Source of the DNA: Solanum dulcamara
Lineage: Eukaryota > Streptophyta > Magnoliopsida > Solanales > Solanaceae
Direction of reading: 5' to 3'
Length of the DNA stretch: 64,000 nt
Assembly (NCBI RefSeq): GCF_947179165.1
Contig: NC_077245.1
Span: 19,064,740 to 19,128,739, forward strand
The position numbers and the translations under genes are program-made. Numbering within the stretch: position 1 is the first letter of the stretch; the number at the start of each line of letters is the position of its first letter. Shown in pieces: positions 57,251-64,000 of the stretch. The notes beneath the pieces were generated by a model that saw only the letters and a list, made by a program, of their open reading frames with translations, searched no databases and was not told the origin of the DNA.

Positions 57251-58400
57251 CAAGGAAGAGAAGATGTGAGACAGGTTTACTTAGCACATGCTGAGGAAAG
57301 ATGCAGCCTATGGCATAGAAGACTGGGCCATCCTTCTATATCCACAATGAAGAATATGATGGAATTCCAAAACAAGATTGACAGAAATGTGCATAACAAT
57401 TGTAGAATCTGTCCATTAGCAAAACAAACTAGATTACAATTTTCTTCAAGTGTCTCTAGAGCAAAACACTCTTTTGAATTGATTCACTTAGATTTGTGGG
57501 GTCTTTATAAAACTCCTACTTTTGATAAGAAGAATTACTTTCTCACTATTGTTGATGATCATACCAGATACACTTGGGTCCATTTATTACAGCTGAAGAC
57601 TGAAGTAATTGTGGTTTTGAAACAATTTTTTGCACTTGTGAATACTCAGTTTAACTGCAGGGTCAAGACCATTAGGTCTGACAATGGTACTGAGTTCTTT
57701 AACTCTCAAACCTGTGAGCTTTTGCAGACCCTGGGAATACTTCACCAAACAGCTGTCCTTATACACCTCAACAAAATGGGGTAGTGGAGAGGAAGCACAA
57801 GCAAATTTTGGAGATGGCAAGAGCTATCAAATTCCAGGCTTCTTTCCCAACAAAATATTGGGGCTTCTGTATTAAAAATGCAGTATACCTCATGAACAGG
57901 TTACCATCAAGTGCCTTGAAGGGCAATACTCCTTATGAGATACTACATCACAAGAAGGCATCCCTTGATCATCTAAGAGTACCTGGCTGTCTATGTTTTG
58001 TTACTGCATTGCCTAAATTAGACAAATTTGCATATAGATCCAAAGAAGCTGCACTCATGGGATACTCTGAAACTCAAAAAGGCTACATTGTACTTGATTT
58101 ATCTACTAACAAATTCTTTGTTAGCAGGGATGTGGTATTCCATGAAAATACATTTCCCTTTAGTCACATTGCAGACTCAACAGATAGCACATTTCTCCAA
58201 TTGAACCATATTGATGCTGTATATGACTCCCTTTCCCCTGCTCATCTTTGCCAGTCTCCACCAGTAGAAGCAAGGGGGACACACTATGCTACTGACACTG
58301 ACAAGGATGTTGCTGAAGATACAGTAGAGGATGTGCCTGATACTGAAGAACCTGACAAATCTATTGGTTGTTGCTCCTCTTGTTGTCACTGGCAATAGAC
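57251..58400 (+). pseudogene. copia-3 GAG-pre-integrase and integrase
   Basis: The zinc head is LWHRRLGHPS and CRICPLAKQTRLQF. The core is ELIHLDLWG (first Asp), TIVDDHTRYTWVHLL and IRSDNGTEFFN (second Asp). One base is missing near 57752, so the third motif, with VVERKHKQILEMARA and its Glu, is read in the next frame from about 57758. The tail has KYWGFCIKNAVYLMNRLPS and GYSETQKGYIVLDLST. A second frame change near 58355 leads into the linker before RT. Confidence 0.93.
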
Positions 58401-58582
58401 CAGCCAGATCAACCAAGCAACCTGGGTGGTTCAATGACTATGTTGTCAATACTAGCCATGACCACATCTATTCTATAAACAAATATTTGTCATATGTAGG
58501 CACATCAGAAAACTATAGAAGTTATTTGGCTAAGTTCTCAGACTCAACTGAACCAAGAAGGTGGATAGAAGCTATGCAATAG

Positions 58583-60088
58583 GAGATCAAGGCTCTTGAG
58601 AACAATCACACTTGGCAAATTATTGATCTTCCACATGGAAAGGATGATGTTGGCTCCAAGTGGGTGTACAAGATCAAATATAGGGCAAATAGGGAGGTAG
58701 TGAGATTCAAGGCAAGGCTAGTAGCAAAAGGATACAGTCAAAATAAAGGCCTTGATTACCATGAGACCTTCTCTCCAGTAGAAAAAATGGTCACTGTGAG
58801 ATTAGTGATTGCACTGGCAGCCTCAAGAGGGTGGAAGCTTCATCAAATGGATGTGTACAATGCATTCTTGCAAGGAGACCTTTATGAGGAAGTCTATATG
58901 GAGATGTCAGAAGGGTTCAAGAGACAGAGGGAGACCAAGGTATGCAGATTGCTGAAATCTTTATATGGCCTAAAACAGGCATCAAGACAATGGAACATCA
59001 AGCTGACTGATGCATTGATAGCTGCAGGATTCATACAAAGCCTTCATGATTATTCACTATTTACAAAGAAGTCAGGTAACAACATTGTCATAATACTTGT
59101 ATATGTAGATGACCTTCTTATCACTAGAGACATCAGCAGTCTCATAGAAGCAGCCAAACAGATCCTACAGCATGACTTCAAGGTGAAGGACTTGGGGGAA
59201 CTCAAGTACTTTCTTGGTATAGAAGTTCTGAGATCACAACATGGCATCATCCTTAATCAGAGAAAATATACATTGGAGCTCATATCAGAGATGGGCTTAG
59301 CTGGCACAAAGCCAGTTGTCACTCCATTGGAAGCTGGAAACAAACTAACCACTGTGGAATATGACAAGGTTGTTGGAGTTAAAGGAGATAAAGCCTTGGA
59401 GGATGTTTCAAAGTACCAAAGGTTGATAGGAAGGCTGATGTATGTAACCATCACTAGGCCAGATATCAGCTTTGCAGTCCAAACACTGAGTCAATTCATG
59501 CAAGAGCCCAAAGTCTCACATTGGGAAGCAGCTATAAGAGTAGTCAAATACCTGAAGAATGCACCAGGTCAGGGCCTCTTTTTCAGAGCACAACCTACAC
59601 AGGAAATTACATGTTGGTGTGACTCAGACTGGGCAGCATGTCCCAACACAAGGAGGTCTATTACAGGATATGCAGTAAAGTTTGGAGAGTCTCTAATCTC
59701 CTGGAAATCAAAGAAGCAGCAAAAAGTGTCCAAGAGTTCAGCTGAAGCTTTATATAGAAGCATGGCAGCAGTTGTTGCAGAAGTTACTTGGTTGCTGGGC
59801 TTGTTTAGTGAGATTGGAGTAAAGGTTCATCAGCCAGTAGCTATTTGGAGTGATAGCAAGGCAGCGATCCAACTTGCAGCAAATCCAGTCTATCATGAGA
59901 GAACGAAACATATAGAAATCGACTGTCACTTTATAAGGGACAAGATAAAGGAGGGAATCGTCAAACCTGAATTTGTAAAGACAAATGATCAACAGGCCGA
60001 CTTGATGACAAAGGGGTTGAACAAGCAACAACATGTGTATTTGATGAACAAGTTGGGAGTGTTAGATGTTATGCACCCTCCAACTTGA
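58583..60088 (+). pseudogene. copia-3 reverse transcriptase-RNase H, open stretch
   Basis: An uninterrupted frame from the TAG at 58580 to the TGA at 60086. [79 protein letters not shown], and LVYVDDLLIT with both catalytic Asp. RNase H: CDSDWAACPNTRRS, KSSAEALYRSMAAV (Glu; the usual Glu-Tyr is Leu-Tyr), IWSDSKAAIQLAANP and QQADLMTKGL. It reads as a possibly functional enzyme pair but has no start codon at its own front and relies on the broken polyprotein. In the family it copies RNA to DNA in the cytoplasmic particle. Confidence 0.93.
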
Positions 60089-60095
60089 GGGGGAG
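60087..60095 (+). other. copia-3 polypurine tract
   Basis: GAGGGGGAG directly before the 3' LTR; this fixes the LTR start at TATTGAC. Confidence 0.88.
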
Positions 60096-60398
60096 TATTG
60101 ACACATAACAGTAAACATAACAGCAATTAGTTAGTAGTCAGTGATGTAAATGTGTAGTTGTTAGTCTGTTAAACAATTTCTGTTAAGGAGTAGTTAGTTT
60201 GTTAATAGTAGTTAGATATGGCTAACTGTGGTTAACAATAAATTAACCACACTATATATATGTACATCAGTAAAGGAAGTCAAAGGGACTTCACTTTACT
60301 CTTCTTCTCCTCAGATGAAATAATACTCCCAAAATTTCTCTAAACTCTCTTAGGTCATCTTCTTCAATTCACTCATCTCTGCAGCTTCTATTTCGACA
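60096..60398 (+). repeat. copia-3 3' LTR
   Basis: 303 bp; it differs from the 5' LTR at four bases (one near 60123, one near 60179, two adjacent near 60341). A TATA-like box lies at about 60252-60262. Confidence 0.95.
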
Positions 60399-60403
60399 CA
60401 GTG

Positions 60404-60871
60404 TCTAAGTTATTTATATTTCGATCATATTGATAAACAAATTTCGCTCATCTACATATATATTAAGACGAATTGTTGGAATGAAGCATGTGTTTTGGGC
60501 TTTTATGTTATTGTCATCATTAAAGTCCAGAATTGTCAACTCCACTGAAGATAAAGGTTTATGCTAATGTGTTGGTATCTTTTTGTAGGCCCTTTTGGTG
60601 TAGAAATTTTGGTATGGCATGATGATCAAATCAATAAGTCCATAACAAACAAAAACCTAACCCATCTTGGGAATAGTCAAAATGTGTGGATGGAAGCCTC
60701 TATGATTTGTACCTTTCAATTGTCTCGTCATTGTCTTATTTATTTTTCTAAGTCGAACATTTTTATCGTCTCACTCGATCCGTCGTAATAATACAAGAAT
60801 GAGATGGTTTATATAGAGTAATATGATCCGTGAGAAATTTCTCCAAAGAGACATAAACGTCATGTATAAAG
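60404..60871. other. intergenic DNA, no gene seen
   Basis: One short plus frame at 60561-60788 has no recognisable motif. A TTTTTGTAGGCCC acceptor-like string precedes it, but no donor or partner exon is seen. Confidence 0.4.
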
Positions 60872-61156
60872 GACGGGAGGGAAGCATAGCATAGTAGGAT
60901 AAAAGTATAATTAATATTGGCACAATCATATTTAGACAAAATAATGATTTCTCGAAAAATGTATTGTGTGCATCAGGTGGCTTTTAAGATCATCGATCTA
61001 TCATGACTTGCAAATGACGGGAGGGAAGCATAGCATAGTAGGATAAAAGTATAATTAATATTGGCACAATCATATTTAGACAAAATAATGATTTCTCAAA
61101 AAATATATTACGTGCATCAGGTGGCTTTTAAGATCATCGATCTATCATGACTTGCA
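60872..61156. repeat. 144-bp tandem duplication
   Basis: Copy 1 is 60872-61015 and copy 2 is 61016-61156. They differ at only about four bases, near 60955-60970 and its counterpart. Non-coding; fairly recent. Confidence 0.92.
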
Positions 61157-61261
61157 TGAAGCAGTTGGCAATTGACATGAATTGAGCTTTAGGTCGACAT
61201 AGCCATGTTATTTATTTGGTTCTGAAATGACTACTCGCATTAAGAGGAGTTACATCATATG

Positions 61262-61279
61262 TATATATATATATATATA
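61262..61279. repeat. (TA)n microsatellite
   Basis: Nine TA units. Confidence 0.9.
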
Positions 61280-61289
61280 AAATCCAAAA

Positions 61290-61463
61290 TATAGGTATGG
61301 TGCGTGGATGAGGTTGATCTTTTTTTAATTAGAAATCTCGGGTTTAAGTTTTGGATGTGAAAATTTTTTTGGTAGAAAACATTTTCTCCCAAATAAAACT
61401 CTATACGACATGAATCTGAATTAATCGGACTCTAATTCGAGTACCAAACAAAAAAAAAAAAAA
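61290..61463 (+). mobile_element. SINE (Solanaceae SolS-like), plus strand
   Basis: Diverged tRNA-like head with a B-box-like CTCGGGTTTAAGTTTTGG. The body TGAATCTGAATTAATCGGACTC and GAGTACCAAAC precedes a 15-16-base A tail at 61448-61463. Matches the layout of SolS SINEs as I remember it. Flanking duplication not resolved. Confidence 0.7.
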
Positions 61464-61581
61464 GTTTCTTACTAACAATCAAATAAGGACTGCATTGCAA
61501 AAATAGAAACGTCTAGGGGATGCTATAAGTATTAACTAACACATCAATAAAGCTAACCTAACGCGTAGCACATCCGTGAAT

Positions 61582-61765
61582 TTTTTTTTTCCCGATTTCC
61601 TATTCGGTGTCTGAAGTCCGTGGAGCTCCAATTAAATTCGGATTACATACTGCAGAGATTATTCGGTGATGACGCTCCCAACATGTTTTTTTTCATATAC
61701 AGGACTCGAATCCGAAACTTCTGATTAAGATGAAGTAGTCTCATCACTACACTACAATCCATATT
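61582..61765 (-). mobile_element. SINE (same family), minus strand
   Basis: The T run at 61582-61590 is the A tail of a minus-strand copy. The body follows as CCTATTCGGTGTC, GGAGCTCCAATTAAATTCGGATT and the B-box-like complement GGACTCGAATCCGAAAC. It is inverted relative to the copy at 61290. Confidence 0.72.
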
Positions 61766-64000
61766 GATTACTTTGGGGTGATCGATTGAGCTTAAGGATG
61801 AACCAAGATCATTACAAAAGAATATATAAATAAAAAAATAGCTATAAACTTCGACTTTTGGTATCTAGAGTCTGGACCAGCCACAACCTCTCACTAAGCA
61901 AATTTATCCTTAGACCAACACAGGTTGTTCACTGGTGATTTACTATAATGACTTGGAAGGTGAGTGGTCTTACATTTTTTACCTCGATTTCTCCGTGCAC
62001 AAATACCTTCTTCTTTGAAGGTTTATCCATGAGGCAAACAGAATCAGAAGTTCAAGACCATTTATTTCTAATTAAGGTCATTGAGTATAATTTTTGATGA
62101 AAAACCCACCTCAGATTCGATCTCCTTTTTTAGTTTTTAATTAAAGAAATTATTACTAACACTTACTACTAAAATTCGAAATTAATTCTTATTTGACATT
62201 AATAGAGCATATTATTATTATTATTATTATAGCACAAGAAAGAAAATGGGATTCACAAGTTAACTTTCCAGCATAAAATGAGTCAATTATCCACTTTGGT
62301 CCAACTCAATATTCCTACTGGATCTTGTGTTTTGAGAGGGCCTTGACCAACACTTAATGAATTTGTGGAGTGCAGATATAATAAAAAAGTTTAAAAAACT
62401 TTAGTTACAGTCATCAAAGCATTTACAAATAATTGGTATTGGCTACTTAACTTAGTGACCCTAACCAAATGGATAATAATTTACAATCATTAGAAAACTA
62501 CTCCACCTAAAATATATATATGTACTACTCACTAGAGAAAATCGATTGGCATATTTTGGAATTAAATGAGATATAATCATTTACTAACTGAACTTGAGGT
62601 TCATGCCCTTTTGAGTCAAAAAAGGTCATCATTAATCAAAGTTAAGTTAGTGGAAAATCAGTTGTTTCTCGTCATTTAGATGACATATAGATGATGTAGG
62701 TATTTTTAATTCAATAAAACCTTAACCAAAAGTAACTTTAGTAGTTACATTTTATAAATTTTATTCTGTATAATTAGTGTGATATATTATACATCAAATA
62801 TACATCGCCATTCGGTAATTTTCCGTTTTCAATTGCCTGTTTAAAAATGTTAACATCCCTTGAATATATAGAAAGTTGTATACATACAAATCAAATATGA
62901 AAATTTTGATGGAGAGAATTAAAACGTTTTTTTAAAAAAATAATCATAGTTAATTACTCAATTACGTTGCATTATAGCTTTGTTATGGGTTATCCACTAA
63001 AGAAAGTGTTGGCTTCACTATTCTGATAAAAGTGCAATTTAAGTGGTGCTTTAGACTGTGAATTGTGATATACATTTCAGCAAAAAAAAAAAGTAGAAGT
63101 TATTTAAAAGTTGTTAAAGTTGGGCAAATAGTTATTAGTGAAGGAATATTTAAAAGTAATTAGTGACTGCGTTATAATTTACATTTTAAAGGTACGAGAT
63201 TCGATATTATTAACCCTTTTTTTCCCTTTAATTCTGGATATATATCTTGACCCTCAAAAAAGAATTTTGTAAAAATTGATTATAATAGAATAATTTTATA
63301 AAAGGGATAGGATAAAATTCTTTTGATTTTTACTTTTATGTAACTTCACTAAAAGTGCTCCAGATTCCAATCATACTTCTTGAGCTTATCATAGCAACTT
63401 AGCAAATAATCTTATCTTTTTATTGCATAAAAAAATTTGTTTAATTTTGAGAGCTATGTGAGTTGAAAAAGTTCTCTAAAAATAAGAGAATAAAGTTAAA
63501 ATTTGAGTGAAGAATGACCACATATTCTAACAAGTTAAATTGGATTTTAAAAAAAGGAAAAATCACCCAATAGCTAAAGTCAAAAATATTATAATACATA
63601 GCAAAGAATTTGAAATTTTATCTATTTTCTTCGTATTTGTTCACTTGAAACCACTGCACAAAAAATATCTTTAGCGATAATTAACTAACGACAATAATTT
63701 GATTGATTACCACTTAATATATATCTTTAGAGGTAATACTAGTGGCAATTACATTTTAGTAATCTTTGTAAATACTGCTATAACCTATAGCGACATTGAA
63801 TCTAATGACAATAAACTAATATTGATAAAAAATTTAACATTCTTTGTTAATATGCATATTTATTGTTGTCAAAAATTATTTTTTATGGTAGTGAGCTTTA
63901 TCAATTCACTTTGTATTAATATAACAATTTATTCTGCATATTTCACTCTAATATAAATACAACACGAATTGATACACTAAACTATTCGTACGTTCGATAA
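61766..64000. other. AT-rich intergenic DNA, no gene seen
   Basis: Contains an (ATT)n microsatellite at about 62211-62231. At 63660-63900 repeated TAGCGATAATT/GCGACATTGAAT/CGACAATAA-like words suggest a decayed MITE with ends outside view. No coding frame is supported. Confidence 0.5.

Larger units (their letters stand above)
55278..60398 (+). mobile_element. copia-3: young Ty1/copia retrotransposon, defective
   Basis: LTRs of 303 bp each differ at four positions by direct comparison. The flanks TAGTG (55273-55277) and CAGTG (60399-60403) match at four of five bases. It has a perfect initiator-Met primer site, all copia domains and a polypurine tract. RT plus RNase H is one open stretch of about 500 residues with an intact YVDD box, but gag, protease and integrase carry stops and frameshifts. 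Both LTRs begin TATTGAC. It could move only with proteins from another copy. Confidence 0.95.

Noticed and set aside
60561..60788. Short plus-strand frame with acceptor-like TTTTTGTAGG before it
   Set aside because: No donor, no second exon and no recognisable motif; too weak to call a gene.
61262..61279. (TA)n run as a regulatory element
   Set aside because: Ordinary microsatellite in AT-rich DNA with no gene beside it.

Overview
This is a plant nuclear window made almost entirely of transposable elements and their debris. It is AT-rich and has no recognisable host gene, no rRNA or tRNA gene and no CRISPR array. The repeats point to a flowering plant, most likely Solanaceae: the SINE sequences and the Ty3/gypsy and Ty1/copia LTR families resemble ones I associate with tomato, potato and pepper. 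That assignment is inference from memory, not a search result.

Layout. 1-5.1 kb: broken Ty3/gypsy integrase on the minus strand beside a plus-strand gypsy LTR relic. 5.1-8.1 kb: a roughly 200-bp-period repeat, AT-rich DNA and a truncated SINE. 8.1-12.8 kb: a complete but dead copia element (copia-1) with short LTRs and a perfect 5-bp target-site duplication (TSD). 12.8-14.2 kb: a Stowaway-like MITE and a perfect 330-bp tandem duplication. 14.2-24.3 kb: copia-2, whose 5' LTR carries a 1.4-kb non-autonomous hAT element and whose reverse transcriptase is split by a 3.0-kb solo gypsy LTR. 25.5-28.6 kb: gypsy and copia LTR relics. 28.6-42.6 kb: a minus-strand gypsy element (gypsy-A), chromovirus-like, with both LTRs and all domains. 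Its integrase is split by a 3.5-kb solo LTR of its own family. 43.5-48.1 kb: one solo LTR nested inside another. 48.1-50.5 kb: a copia gag fragment, a foldback element and a Stowaway MITE. 50.5-55.3 kb: AT-rich DNA with one SINE. 55.3-60.4 kb: copia-3, the youngest copia element (LTRs differ at 4 of 303 positions) but with a broken polyprotein. 60.4-64 kb: a 144-bp tandem duplication, an inverted pair of SINEs and AT-rich DNA.

The history can be read from the nesting. Removing each insert with one TSD copy rejoins the interrupted coding sequence or LTR. Almost every nonsense codon I could assign is a C-to-T or G-to-A change, as expected for decay of methylated DNA. No element has all the functions needed to move by itself.

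The observations most worth a second look are these: a G-box/ABRE cluster with a 14-bp palindrome upstream of the TATA box in four LTRs of the gypsy-A family; LTRs that begin TA instead of TG in two copia elements; GC-rich self-complementary modules and minisatellites found in parallel inside unrelated LTR families; and a young copia element that looks older inside than its LTRs suggest. I did not find a new gene system.
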